From NCBI RefSeq assembly GCF_900187045.1, contig NZ_LT906453.1, forward strand, positions 62,001 through 126,000: 64,000 nt of DNA, written 5' to 3'. Source of the stretch: Dermatophilus congolensis (lineage in GTDB: Bacteria > Actinomycetota > Actinomycetes > Actinomycetales > Dermatophilaceae). Under the pieces are notes generated by a model. It was not told the DNA's origin. It worked only from the letters and a program-made list of their open reading frames with translations, and ran no database searches. The translations under genes and the position numbers were made by a program. Below, piece after piece: positions 33,067 through 42,240 of the stretch. The number at the start of each line of letters is the position of its first letter. Position 1 is the first letter of the stretch.

Positions 33067-33902
33067 ATGTTTCGCAGCACGGTTTGCGCGCTGGTTGCTG
33101 GGCGCCCTAGCACACGTTCAATGTCTCGTGTCACGTCACCGAGTTCTCCTTTTGCCGCAGCGAGAAAGTGAGATACGCGGGCGCAGGCCTGCCATGGCTC
33201 TAGGGTGCCAAGGAGCTCATCCATCGTCTCTTCCACTGACGTGTGCTGGTAAGAGATGGCCTGTCCACTCTCTTCTTGCAAGAGGCGGGCTAGCTCGGCC
33301 CACGGGAATGCTTGCGGACCGGATAGTTCCAAGCTTCGGTGATCATAGGCGTGTGGATTGAGCAGTACCGAAACAGCAACATCGACGATGTCTTCTTGAG
33401 CCACAGGCGCGATTTTCCCTTTACGTCCTGGGCCACGAATAACGCCATCTTCCCCCACGAGCTGCGGCAAGGTGTCTGCGTACATGTTGTCGCGCAGGAA
33501 CGTCCAGTGGCGGCAAGTTGTGCGTATGAGGCGTTCGGTGTGCCAATGATCCCGGGCGACTGTGCATGTCGCGTCGCGCATTGCGCCAGCAAATGATAGG
33601 TACACAACGTGGTTGACACCCGCAGCCATCGCGGCGGAAATGAACCGGTCGTGGGTGCGTAGCAGGTCAGCGTTTTCGTCAGCAGAGACGAAAAACAGTA
33701 CGTCGATCCCTTGTAAGGCGTCATATACGCGTTCGCTGTCGGTGTATGTGCCTTCGGTAATTTCCACATCGCCTAGTTCAGGCAGTCTGGTGGCATCACG
33801 TACAAAAACCCGCAATGGCACGTTCTGTTCTGCCAACTTGCGGGCAACGCTGCCACCGATGTGACCTGTGGCACCTGTCACGGCGATCCGTGTGGAGGAC
33901 AT
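33036..33902 (-). CDS. NmrA-like NAD(P)-binding oxidoreductase
   Basis: A 288-residue Rossmann protein. Start 33902 follows a GGAGAGG ribosome site and opens with RIAVTGATGHIGGSVARKL, the glycine-rich NAD(P) loop of atypical SDRs. Later segments such as DVLFFVSADEN, NHVVYLSFAGA and the RHWTFLRDNMYADTLP stretch match NmrA/HSCARG-like and quinone-reductase-2-like proteins, which sense or use NAD(P)H. No SDR YxxxK catalytic pair is evident, so a redox-sensing or reductase role is open. The 3' end overlaps the 3' end of the TetR gene on the other strand. Confidence 0.8.
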   Translation of the reverse strand: MSSTRIAVTGATGHIGGSVARKLAEQNVPLRVFVRDATRLPELGDVEITEGTYTDSERVYDALQGIDVLFFVSADENADLLRTHDRFISAAMAAGVNHVVYLSFAGAMRDATCTVARDHWHTERLIRTTCRHWTFLRDNMYADTLPQLVGEDGVIRGPGRKGKIAPVAQEDIVDVAVSVLLNPHAYDHRSLELSGPQAFPWAELARLLQEESGQAISYQHTSVEETMDELLGTLEPWQACARVSHFLAAAKGELGDVTRDIERVLGRPATSAQTVLRNIYAASPALTG

Positions 33903-34235
33903 TGGCCTCTCCTGCTCGACTCTTATATGCACCTGAGGCGCGATGACCGATCGGATAGCACTCACCACCCGACAACGCGAGAAATGCTCTCACCGCTGGG
34001 AACCGTAGCGAATTCGACAGTCCGTGTCCGCTGCTTGCGGCTTTCGCTTACTCGCGTCTTTTTTGCGTAAATGTCTGCACATCTGCTTTTAGAACGCCAT
34101 CACGGTACAAGAACACAATCCGGTGACGATGTGCCCGCTCTCACCCACCACCAAGTCGTCTCCCAGGGGAGTTTGAGGTTTTATTAGAAACCCCTGCACA
34201 AAGCTGCGCTGGAATGAAGAAAGTGGTGAGTGGCC
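33903..34235. other. Intergenic region between NmrA-like and serine-type transporter genes
   Basis: About 330 bases with promoters for two divergent genes. A hairpin at 34164-34196 (CAGGGG-AG-TTT pairing with AAACCCCTG) stands about 40 bases ahead of the transporter start and may be a leader structure. No gene is evident. Confidence 0.5.
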
Positions 34236-35588
34236 ATGGCAGATCCCAAGGCCGACGTCCACTCGGGAAACGATCAGTCACCCGAGCACCTGACCGCGAG
34301 CGACGCCACAAGCGGACCCGTGGGACAGGAAACCACCAAGGAACCGGAAATCTTCGATACGCCTCGGTGGAATAAGCACGATACGAGCTGGGTCATCAGC
34401 TTGTTTGGAACTGCGGTGGGGGCGGGAATCTTGTTCCTTCCCATCCGCGCGGGAGCAGCGGGCCTATGGCCGCTGGTCGTCATGACCCTTCTTATTGGTC
34501 CGATGACATATTTTTCCCACCGGGCATTGTCGAGAATTATTTGTAAGTCTCCCCGAATGGGTGACGACATCACTCTTGTCGTTGAAGACTATTTTGGTTC
34601 TGCCGCAGGCAAACTCATCACTGTCCTGTACTTTTTTGCGATTTATCCGATTGTGCTGATTTACGGCGTGTCCATCACGAACACAGTGGACAGCCTCCTG
34701 GTTAATCAGCTTGGGATTTCATCACCACCACGATGGATCCTTTCAGCAATCCTGATCGCTGCTCTTATGGCGGTCATGCTCTCGGGTGAAAAGATCATCT
34801 TGATGGTCACTGGTTGGGTTGTTTACCCGCTCATCGCAATTCTGATCGGCGTCTCGCTTTACCTCGTTCCGCAGTGGGACCTCAGCGGCCTTACCCAACC
34901 TCAGCCGCTGCCAAGCATGCTCATGACGGTGTGGCTGACCATTCCAGTGCTCGTGTTCGCGTTCAACCACAGCCCGGCTATTTCACAATTCTCTTTGGCG
35001 ATGCAGCGCCACTACGGCTATAACTCAGCTGAAAAGGCTTCGAAGATCCTGCGCGCCAACGCAATCATGCTCGTGCTGTTCACCATGGGTTTTGTGTGGT
35101 CGTGTGTGCTTGCCTTGGGGCCCACCGAGCTCGGTAAAGCACGCGAGGCAAACCTGCCCGTGCTGTCGTATATCGCGAACGTGATGGCAAACCCAATCAT
35201 TAGCTATCTGGGTCCCATTGTTGCGATTACTGCCATCGTTTCGTCTTTCTTTGGGCACTACTTCGGCGCTGCTGAAGGGGCGGTCGGTATCGTCCGCGCT
35301 GTCACGAAGGGCAAGGTAGAGCAGCGTTCCGCCCAGATCGGCGTCGCCGTGTTCATGTTTCTCACCACGTGGGGTGCGGCTGTCGCGAACCCGAGCATTC
35401 TTGGCCTGATCGAGACAATTTCTGGCCCGGTCATCGCATCGATCTTGTACCTCATGCCGATGTACGCGATCCACAAGGTGCCAGCTCTTAAGCCGTACCG
35501 CGGCAAGCTCAGCAACGTGTTCATCACTATCGCGGGTCTGTTCGCGGTAGGGGCGATCATCGTGACAATGGTGCAGAGCTTCATGTAG
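34236..35588 (+). CDS. HAAAP/SdaC-type serine or aromatic amino acid transporter
   Basis: A 450-residue membrane protein with a hydrophilic N-tail of about 45 residues and about eleven hydrophobic segments. The first membrane segment contains SLFGTAVGAGILFLPIRAG, the signature helix of the hydroxy/aromatic amino acid permease family (SdaC, TdcC, TnaB). ATG 34236 is chosen; a GTG at 34230 is also possible. The nearby serine dehydratase makes serine the favoured substrate, taken up with protons. A 24-bp-arm terminator follows. Confidence 0.85.
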   Translation: MADPKADVHSGNDQSPEHLTASDATSGPVGQETTKEPEIFDTPRWNKHDTSWVISLFGTAVGAGILFLPIRAGAAGLWPLVVMTLLIGPMTYFSHRALSRIICKSPRMGDDITLVVEDYFGSAAGKLITVLYFFAIYPIVLIYGVSITNTVDSLLVNQLGISSPPRWILSAILIAALMAVMLSGEKIILMVTGWVVYPLIAILIGVSLYLVPQWDLSGLTQPQPLPSMLMTVWLTIPVLVFAFNHSPAISQFSLAMQRHYGYNSAEKASKILRANAIMLVLFTMGFVWSCVLALGPTELGKAREANLPVLSYIANVMANPIISYLGPIVAITAIVSSFFGHYFGAAEGAVGIVRAVTKGKVEQRSAQIGVAVFMFLTTWGAAVANPSILGLIETISGPVIASILYLMPMYAIHKVPALKPYRGKLSNVFITIAGLFAVGAIIVTMVQSFM

Positions 35589-35600
35589 TTCCTGCTCTGT

Positions 35601-35655
35601 TTACGTAGTTGGCCTCTGCCCCCACTTTCTGTGGGGGCAGAGGCCAACTACGTAA
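35601..35655. terminator. 24-bp-arm bidirectional terminator
   Basis: Arms 35601-35624 and 35632-35655 are exact reverse complements around a 7-base loop. It separates convergent transporter and ABC-F genes. Confidence 0.85.
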
Positions 35656-35666
35656 TGGTGGGCTAT

Positions 35667-37347
35667 TCAGTCGGCGTCGATCTCTTCTATTGTCCCGTTT
35701 TCGACGTGCCATCTGCGAGTCAGCCGCACGGATTCGTGCATGCGCCGGTCGTGGGTGACAAGCAGGATGGTCCCGTCGAATGCCTCAAGAGCTTCTTCAA
35801 GCTGTTCGATGGCGGGCAGGTCCAGGTGGTTGGTGGGTTCGTCGAGGACGAGCAGGTTCACGCCCCGGGCTTGGAGAAGAGCTAATCCGGCGCGGGTGCG
35901 TTCTCCTGGAGAAAGCGAGAAGGCAGACCTGTTGACGTGATTAGTTTTGAGGCCAAATTTGGCCAGCAGGGTGCGTACGTCGGCGTCGGGCCAGTCGGGT
36001 ACTTCGAGGGAAAAACGTCTCCCTAGCGTTTCTTCTCCCTCGAATGCGGCTCGTGCCTGGTCGATTTCACCAATAACAACTCGTGAGCCAGCCGAGACAG
36101 TTCCTTCAATCGGTTGAATTCGCCCCAGCAGTACATTGAGGAGGGTGCTTTTTCCGGCGCCGTTGGGTCCAGTAACCGCAACGCGGTCGCCGTAATGCAG
36201 CTCGATAGTTAGTGGGCCGAAGGTGAAGTCACCACGGCGGGCGATGGCCTGTTTTGCCTGGGCGACGATATCGCCAGAGCGGGGGGGCAGCGGCGATACT
36301 GAATTGCAGCTGCCATTCTTTGCGTGGTTCCTCAACTGTTTCGAGACGTTCGAGAAGTTTGTCAGTGATTTTGATTTTTGCTGCTTGTTTTTCGCTGCTA
36401 CCACGGTTGTGGTGGCGAATGTTTTTATCTTTTTCTTTGCCATGACTGGCTTTTGCTTTGCGGACAGCGTTTTTGACACCTTTGTCCATCCATGCGCGCT
36501 GCATGCGGGCGCGAGCTTCGAGGTCGGCTTTGCGTTTGGCGTAGTCTTCGTAAGCTTCGCGGGCGTGGCGTCGCCGGATAGAACGTTCTTCCAGGTAGGC
36601 GTCATATCCGCCACCGTAGGTCGTGATTTTTTGAAGAGATCGGTCGATCTCGACGATGCCGGTGGCTACGCGAGCGAGGAATTCTCGGTCATGGCTAACC
36701 AAAACAACGGGAGCGTTGAGTTGGGTGACGAAGTTTTCTAAGTGGGATAGTCCTGCGACATCGAGGTCGTTGGTGGGTTCGTCGAGAAGGTATGCGTCGT
36801 AGCGGGATAGGAGCAAGCAGGCCAGACCAACGCGGGCGGCTTGTCCACCGGAAAGGGACTCGACTTCCCGATCGAGGTCGACGTCAAGGCCTAGGTCTTC
36901 AGCAACGGAGGGCATACGTTCATCAAGGTCAGCTCCACCCAGGTTGAGCCAGGTTTCAAGGGCATTGGAGTAGGCGTCGCTGGTGGTTGCGTCGGCATCA
37001 GGATTTCCAAGAGCTTCAGCGGCGGCGTTCATGTGGGCGGTGGCTGCTGCGACGCCTGTGCGGCGGGTGAGGGCTTGCCTGATGGTTTCGCCAGGGTGTG
37101 CATCTGGTTCTTGGGTGAGATAGCCGAGTTGGGCGTGGCGGGGAGTGCGGGTGACGGTTCCGGCTTCGGGGTGTTTTTCTCCAGCGAGGATACGTAGAAG
37201 TGTTGATTTTCCTGCGCCGTTGGGTCCAACCAGGCCGATGACATCACCACTGGCGACGGTGAGGTTCAGTCCGGAGAAGAGAATGGTGTTTGCGTGCCCG
37301 GCGGTGATGTTGGCAGCGTGGAGGGTTGCACTTGCACTCGCGGTCAT
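35667..37347 (-). pseudogene. ABC-F ATPase, reading frame broken at a G7 tract
   Basis: Two fragments of one ABC-F protein in different frames. The 5' part starts at 37347 (ATGA overlap with the kinase gene upstream) and has GPNGAGKSTLLRILAG, LSGGQAARVGLACLLL, YLLDEPTNDLDVAG and the Arg/Lys-rich inter-domain linker. The 3' part has GPNGAGKSTLLNVLLG, LSPGERTRAGLALL and LLVLDEPTNHLDLPA. The switch falls at G7, 36281-36287: removing one base joins the AAA and PRSGDI segments into a continuous full-length protein. ABC-F proteins act on the ribosome and some give antibiotic resistance (Vga/Lsa/Msr) while others are translation factors. It is either a true frameshift, a phase-variable tract or a sequencing error. 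Confidence 0.8.
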
Positions 37348-38276
37348 GTGAGTTCCTGGATTGTGGGTGGGTTGGCGCCGGCGCGGCTGACGGTGATGCC
37401 ACTGATACGGCTGCACCGCTGGATGATAGTGGTGAGGGTGTTTTGGTCGATGTTGGCCAGGTCGCTACGGCGGTGGGCGCCAAGAAGGTCGTGGGTCCAT
37501 AGGCTGTCAATGAGGGCGGCCATGAATGAGTCTCCGGCGCCGACGGTGTCGACAACGTTGACTGTAGGGGTTTCAACAGCGATAGCCACGCCGTTTCTGG
37601 TGAGTGCGACTGCGCCTTTGGCTCCGCGAGTGACGACAACCAGGCTGGGGCCGTGACGTAGCCAGTTTTCCGCGACGTTGAGGGGGTCGGTGGTTCCGCC
37701 GGTGAGCCAATGAATGTCTTCGTCGGAGACTTTGACTATGTCGGCCATGCCGATGAGGCGTTCCATGTGGGTGTAGGCATGCCGAGGTGTGCCCATGAGG
37801 CTGGGCCGAGCGTTGGGGTCGTAGGTGATGGTGGCGGTGGCGCGGGCGGCAGCGATGGCTTCGCGGACGTGGGTTGCTCCAGGTTCGGTGATGGCAGAGA
37901 AGGAGCCTGCGTGAACGATGCAGGTGTTGTTAGTGATGTTGATGGGTGGTCGGTCCCAGTGGACATCGAATTGATAGGTAGCTGATCCGGTGGCGTCGAT
38001 GGTGGCGTGGGCAGTGCTGGTGCGGGCTGCGGTGTTGCTTCCTGGGGTGATGGTGATGTGTTCGTCGGCGAGATGGGTGTGGAGTTGTTTGCCTCGGGTG
38101 TCGAGTGCGTAGGAGGTGGCCAGGTGAACGGGGCGGGCTAGGCGGGCCAGGCCGATGGCAACGTTCATGGGTGAGCCGCCGGGGTGTTCCTTGGTGTGGC
38201 CGGCTTCGGTGTCGATGATGTCTATGAGGGATTCGCCAATGATGAGTGCGTGGGGCTGGGTGGGTTGCTGGCTCAT
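37344..38276 (-). CDS. PfkB-family carbohydrate kinase (fructokinase-like)
   Basis: A 310-residue sugar kinase. The N-terminus ALIIGESLIDI and the following HPGGSPMNVAIGLARL form the sugar-binding entry motif; NVVDTVGAGDSFMAALID is the PfkB signature with the catalytic Asp and anion hole. A GGAG ribosome site precedes ATG 38276. It probably phosphorylates a free ketose or related sugar such as fructose, but the substrate cannot be read. Its stop overlaps the start of the ABC-F gene, so the two are co-translated although functionally unrelated. Confidence 0.85.
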   Translation of the reverse strand: MSQQPTQPHALIIGESLIDIIDTEAGHTKEHPGGSPMNVAIGLARLARPVHLATSYALDTRGKQLHTHLADEHITITPGSNTAARTSTAHATIDATGSATYQFDVHWDRPPINITNNTCIVHAGSFSAITEPGATHVREAIAAARATATITYDPNARPSLMGTPRHAYTHMERLIGMADIVKVSDEDIHWLTGGTTDPLNVAENWLRHGPSLVVVTRGAKGAVALTRNGVAIAVETPTVNVVDTVGAGDSFMAALIDSLWTHDLLGAHRRSDLANIDQNTLTTIIQRCSRISGITVSRAGANPPTIQELT

Positions 38277-38474
38277 GTGGGCTCCGTTGCGGGTTGGTGG
38301 CTAGTCACACACAAGAGAAGGTCGTACTCACTTTTTTGGGGTGAGACGATGGGATGCTCTTAACAGCTAAGGGTGGGCCGTTCGTTGGTAGGTGTGCTCT
38401 TCTCCAGGCTGTGTTGCGGTTGGCTTAGCTGGCTGCGGTGATTCATTGATGTTGAGGAAAGTGAGCGGAGTTCT

Positions 38475-40010
38475 GTGTCTGTGACGGTTTCGGATCGTGC
38501 CCGGTGGCGGGAATGGTGTGCGTTGGGGGTGTTGCTGCTTCCGGTGCTGACTGTATCGATTAGCACGACTGCTCTCGGTTTCGCGGTGCCTGCGCTTTCT
38601 GCGGCTTTGCGACCGACCGGTGAAGAACTGTTGTGGATTGTGGATGTTTATCCGCTGGCGCTTGCTGGTTTGTTGTTGACCAGTGGGGTGCTTGGTGATC
38701 GTATCGGCCGGCGGAAGGTGTTGGCGATCGGTGCGGTGGGGGTTACGGCCGCTACGATCTATGCCGCTTTCAGCGACAGTGCTCTTGAGCTCATTTTTGC
38801 TCGCGCGTTAGTCGGCGTGTTTGGGGCGACTTTGCTTCCTTCTACTTTGTCGCTAATGCGCAATATTTTTCATGATGAGGGGCAACGTCGTTTAGCTATC
38901 GCGATTTGGAGCGCTAGTTTCGCTGGAGGCGGGGCGTTGGGCCCCATTGTTGGCGGGTGGCTTTTGGGGCATTTTTGGTGGGGGGCTATTTTCCTTCTTC
39001 CAGTTCCTTTGAACGCACTGATGCTTGCAACGATGTTTTTCTTGGTACCCGAGTCTCGCAATGAGGATTCCGAAAGCATTGATGCACTATCAGTCTTCCT
39101 CTCGATTGGGGCTATGGTCCCTACGGCATACGGGTTGAAGCATGCTGCAGCAACGGGTTTGGACGCTTTTTCCATCTTGCCGTTGGTATTTGGTATTGCC
39201 TGCGGTTTTTTCTTTACGCGCCGTCAGCTTGGCATGGAACATCCTCTTTTGGATGTGCGTTTGTTTAAAAACCGTGTGCTCACAACCGCCGCCATCGGTA
39301 ACTTTTCTTCGGTTTTTGTTTTCGCAGGTGTCCAGTTTTACGTGTCACAACACATTCAGTTAATTCAGGGGCTTGATCCGGTGACGGCGGGCTGGTGGCT
39401 TCTTCCTGGGGCGGCAGCTTCTGTGGCCGTGGGCGTGTTGATCGTCTACCTGACTCGGACTTTTCCACGTTGGTTGCTTATTGGCGCCGGAACTCTCCTC
39501 ATGGCCGCGGGTGCAGGATTGAGTGTTTTTCTTGACGTCAAAACAGGCATCTGGCTGCCGGTTCTTATGTATGTAGCTCTTGGGGTTGGAGCCTCTGCAG
39601 CTCAGGCTTTGAATACTGATGCGTTGATTTCGGCGGCGCCACCAGAGCGGGCTGGAGCTGCGTCAGGCTTGTCAGAAACAGCTTTTGAACTGGGGACTTC
39701 TCTTGGTGTCGCGGTATTGGGGAGTGTGCTTACCACTTTTTACGGTCGCGCTCTTTCTCTTCCCGAGGGTTTATCTGCAAGCGACTACCACGCCGTGGTT
39801 TCTACCTTGGGGGCTGCGGAAGAAGTCGCCGCTAAACTTTCCCCGGAGGCTGGTCATCTTCTCCACACCGCCGCACAGCAGGCTTTTATTCACGCGGAGC
39901 GGGTAACAGGTTTTACCGCGTGTCTAGGGCTTGCTGCGGCAGGAATTCTCATTGCTCGGTCGCTTCGCAAAGGCGGACTGGGTCGCGTTTCTTCTCCTTC
40001 GAATTCCTAA
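38475..40010 (+). CDS. MFS efflux transporter (DHA2/EmrB-QacA type)
   Basis: A 511-residue protein starting at GTG with a GCGGAG ribosome site. About fourteen hydrophobic segments, the motif GVLGDRIGRRKVLAIGAVGV (MFS motif A) between helices 2 and 3, and ALGPIVGGWLLGHFWW (motif C-like, typical of drug/H+ antiporters) support a 14-TM drug exporter. Substrate is unknown. It is divergent from the kinase gene, with no local regulator in the adjacent position. Confidence 0.85.
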   Translation: MSVTVSDRARWREWCALGVLLLPVLTVSISTTALGFAVPALSAALRPTGEELLWIVDVYPLALAGLLLTSGVLGDRIGRRKVLAIGAVGVTAATIYAAFSDSALELIFARALVGVFGATLLPSTLSLMRNIFHDEGQRRLAIAIWSASFAGGGALGPIVGGWLLGHFWWGAIFLLPVPLNALMLATMFFLVPESRNEDSESIDALSVFLSIGAMVPTAYGLKHAAATGLDAFSILPLVFGIACGFFFTRRQLGMEHPLLDVRLFKNRVLTTAAIGNFSSVFVFAGVQFYVSQHIQLIQGLDPVTAGWWLLPGAAASVAVGVLIVYLTRTFPRWLLIGAGTLLMAAGAGLSVFLDVKTGIWLPVLMYVALGVGASAAQALNTDALISAAPPERAGAASGLSETAFELGTSLGVAVLGSVLTTFYGRALSLPEGLSASDYHAVVSTLGAAEEVAAKLSPEAGHLLHTAAQQAFIHAERVTGFTACLGLAAAGILIARSLRKGGLGRVSSPSNS

Positions 40011-40088
40011 CTTCCAGGGACGGATTCAACTACCGAGTGATCTACGTTCGGTCACACATCCGCGTGGTTACTGATTTTTGAGGACTTT

Positions 40089-40586
40089 ATGACTTCTACA
40101 CCGAAACGTCCCTCCAATAGCAGCTCGACCCCTGAGCTTGATCTATTGGCATGGCTACTTGATGACCTTATCCGTATCCCTGGCATTCGGATGAGGATTG
40201 GTGCAGATGCTCTCATTGGCCTTATACCTGGGGTCGGCGATGTCCTAGGGACAGCTCTTGGCGGGGCTATTCTTATTGGCGCAGTTCGACAACGCGTCCC
40301 CATGTCCACCCTTCTCTGCATGGGATGGAACCTTTTCATTGACCAAATACTTGGCCTTATCCCTGGCGTTGGTGACATCGCAGACTTTGCCCATCGAGCC
40401 AGTTCGAAGAATATTCAGCTATTACGCCGTGATATCACTGAAGGCCGCACTGTGAGTACTGACACTCGTGGCTACTTGATCCGTGCTGCGTTTTTAGTGG
40501 GCGTGATCTTGTGTGTGCTGATTGTGTTCATGGGTGTTGCTTTGTGGTTCTTATGGCGGATGATTTATCACCTGCTGGGCATGTAA
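40089..40586 (+). CDS. DUF4112 membrane protein
   Basis: A 165-residue protein with two copies of a GLIPGVGD motif (about residues 42-50 and 92-100) within hydrophobic stretches, and a C-terminal membrane helix. This is the DUF4112 pattern; function unknown. A TTGAGGA ribosome site precedes ATG 40089. It may be in one transcript with the upstream MFS gene, 78 bases away, and ends at the terminator 40625-40658. Confidence 0.85.
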   Translation: MTSTPKRPSNSSSTPELDLLAWLLDDLIRIPGIRMRIGADALIGLIPGVGDVLGTALGGAILIGAVRQRVPMSTLLCMGWNLFIDQILGLIPGVGDIADFAHRASSKNIQLLRRDITEGRTVSTDTRGYLIRAAFLVGVILCVLIVFMGVALWFLWRMIYHLLGM

Positions 40587-40624
40587 CGCTGCCGCCTTCT
40601 TATGGTTCCTTCGAAGAAATAGCA

Positions 40625-40658
40625 TCGGGCCCCACCGGTAATTACCGGTGGGGCCCGA
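40625..40658. terminator. 17-bp-arm perfect bidirectional terminator
   Basis: TCGGGCCCCACCGGTAA and its exact reverse complement abut to form a 34-base palindrome between convergent genes. Confidence 0.8.
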
Positions 40659-40676
40659 CACTGAGGGGCATTCTGC

Positions 40677-40850
40677 TCAGGAAGGCGGCAGTTCCGAGGT
40701 GTCTTCAGGTTTTTCTTTGATCGGTTTCCCGGAAGAGTCCAGAATCATCCGCCGTGGTGTAGCTGCTGCCATCTTTTCCGGGGAGAAGTAAGCCAAAGCT
40801 TCTTCTGGATCCGGGAAGGTGTGGCTGTCGACGGGGTGTTCTTCGCTCAT
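40677..40850 (-). CDS. Small hypothetical protein
   Basis: A 57-residue acidic protein (begins MSEEHPVDSHTFPDPEEALA, ends EDTSELPPS), probably disordered at both ends. The start at 40850 is the first with a nearby purine-rich stretch; a longer in-frame start runs into the protease gene. It lies 31 bases downstream of the secreted serine protease gene on the same strand, so they may share a transcript. No family recognised. Confidence 0.55.
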   Translation of the reverse strand: MSEEHPVDSHTFPDPEEALAYFSPEKMAAATPRRMILDSSGKPIKEKPEDTSELPPS

Positions 40851-40881
40851 ATTCTGCTGCTTCCTGCCGGGATCGGTGTGA

Positions 40882-41880
40882 TCAGCGACCGCTCGCGTTG
40901 GATGCCTTGTTGTAGGTCTGCTGGATGATGCTGCCCCAGTACGGACCAAACATGTAGTCAGGCATCAGGTCCTGACCGTAGGAGTTGACCGAGTTCTGCA
41001 CGGACGAGGTGCCGGTGTACTTGCCACCCATGAACCACGGACCGCCGGAAGAGCCACCGGTCATGCCACAAGGGATGCCCTGTGCTTGGCCTTCGGGGGC
41101 GTACTTGTCGGGGATGGCGGTTCCGGTGCAGGACCAGAGCTTTTCACCGTCGTAGGGCTTACCTGCAGGGTAGCCGAATGCTTTGTACTTCAGGCCGCGT
41201 GCCTGGTTGAAGGCAACGCCGGTGGCGCCGACGGTGTCAGCCAGGGTCTGGCCGTTCCGCTTGCCAACGATGACGAATGCTGTGTCAACTTCCATCTCTT
41301 CGGAACGGATCCAGTCCGAAGGCGCGAAGGCGTTGATGGCGGTCCACTTGCCGTAGGGAGCTTCACCGTTTTCGTATGCGGGAACGAAGATGAATCGGTT
41401 GGCGTAACGGCCGCGCTCGTTAACACAGTGAGCGGCGGTGGAAACCGTGGAACTGTTCTTGGAGTTCACGGAGTTGGCGGAGCAAACGTAGTCTTCACCG
41501 TTGACGGTGAAGAAGACCTTGCCGATGGTGGGCAGTGGCTTCTCGCGGACAGCCTTGGCCGATGCGCGAGTCAAAGGCGAGGTTGCGTTGGCAACAGCCT
41601 TCTTGGGGCTCTTACCGGGGATGACTGCTGGCGGGAGTTTTTCCTGCTTGGTCGTGCCAGAAGCTTTGGCGCTCTTCGTCTTGGTGAGGTCCTTGGCCTT
41701 CTGCATGCGGGCCTTGGTCCAGTAGGAGGCAGCATCCTGCTGTCCCTGGAACTCGTGCACCACGACCTTGTCGTCAGCTGGGGCCGCAGGGGTGGCCTGG
41801 GCAGCGACGGGGATCAAGGAGCCGGTCAGTGCCATCAGGGAGACGACGGCGAACATAGAACGCCTGTTGACTGTGCTCAT
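40882..41880 (-). CDS. Secreted trypsin/V8-like serine protease
   Basis: A 332-residue exported peptidase of clan PA. Start 41880 follows GAAAGGC and gives a signal peptide ending near PVAAQA. Residues about 35-120 form a Lys/Ala/Thr-rich propeptide-like stretch. The catalytic triad is visible as TAAHC (His), DTAFVIVG (Asp) and GMTGGSSGGPWF (Ser). The SGGPW context is glutamyl-endopeptidase/V8-like. It presumably acts on host or environmental protein outside the cell. A membrane-anchored protein and a papain-like protease are encoded just upstream on the same strand. Confidence 0.88.
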   Translation of the reverse strand: MSTVNRRSMFAVVSLMALTGSLIPVAAQATPAAPADDKVVVHEFQGQQDAASYWTKARMQKAKDLTKTKSAKASGTTKQEKLPPAVIPGKSPKKAVANATSPLTRASAKAVREKPLPTIGKVFFTVNGEDYVCSANSVNSKNSSTVSTAAHCVNERGRYANRFIFVPAYENGEAPYGKWTAINAFAPSDWIRSEEMEVDTAFVIVGKRNGQTLADTVGATGVAFNQARGLKYKAFGYPAGKPYDGEKLWSCTGTAIPDKYAPEGQAQGIPCGMTGGSSGGPWFMGGKYTGTSSVQNSVNSYGQDLMPDYMFGPYWGSIIQQTYNKASNASGR

Positions 41881-42240
41881 GGATTGCCTTTCGATTTCAG
41901 TGAGCCAGAAGTTCTGATTCACTTTTTCGAGATTGCAGCATCGCTTTAGATGCGATGCCGCATCTTTCGCGACTATTTTTTAATCGCGTATCGGCGAGTA
42001 CACAGGAAAAGTTCCCATGTTTCTACGTCTCCGACGTAAGGGTTCTTCATGTCCTTAGTCAAGAAATCGTAAAAAGTGTTTAAGAAGAGCATTCGTCTAT
42101 ACCGAAGGAACTTTATTTTCTCGGCTACTTCCATATAGGGAAGTTAAAATTACAGACGCGTATAGCCAGGCATCTAAAGATGCCTGGCTATACGCTCCCT
42201 TATATGTTCTTCAGCATCAGGGAGCTGAAGATTCAGGGAG
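41881..42240. other. Intergenic region upstream of serine protease
   Basis: About 360 AT-rich bases. It contains an inverted repeat GCATCGC-N7-GCGATGC at 41938-41958, 58 bases above the protease start, which could be an operator or leader hairpin, and the terminator 42158-42195 of the next gene. No gene seen. Confidence 0.5.
42158..42195 (-). terminator. 18-bp-arm terminator after the anchored secreted protein gene
   Basis: GCGTATAGCCAGGCATCT and AGATGCCTGGCTATACGC are perfect complements with a 2-base loop. An A/T-rich stretch follows on the minus strand. Confidence 0.75.
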
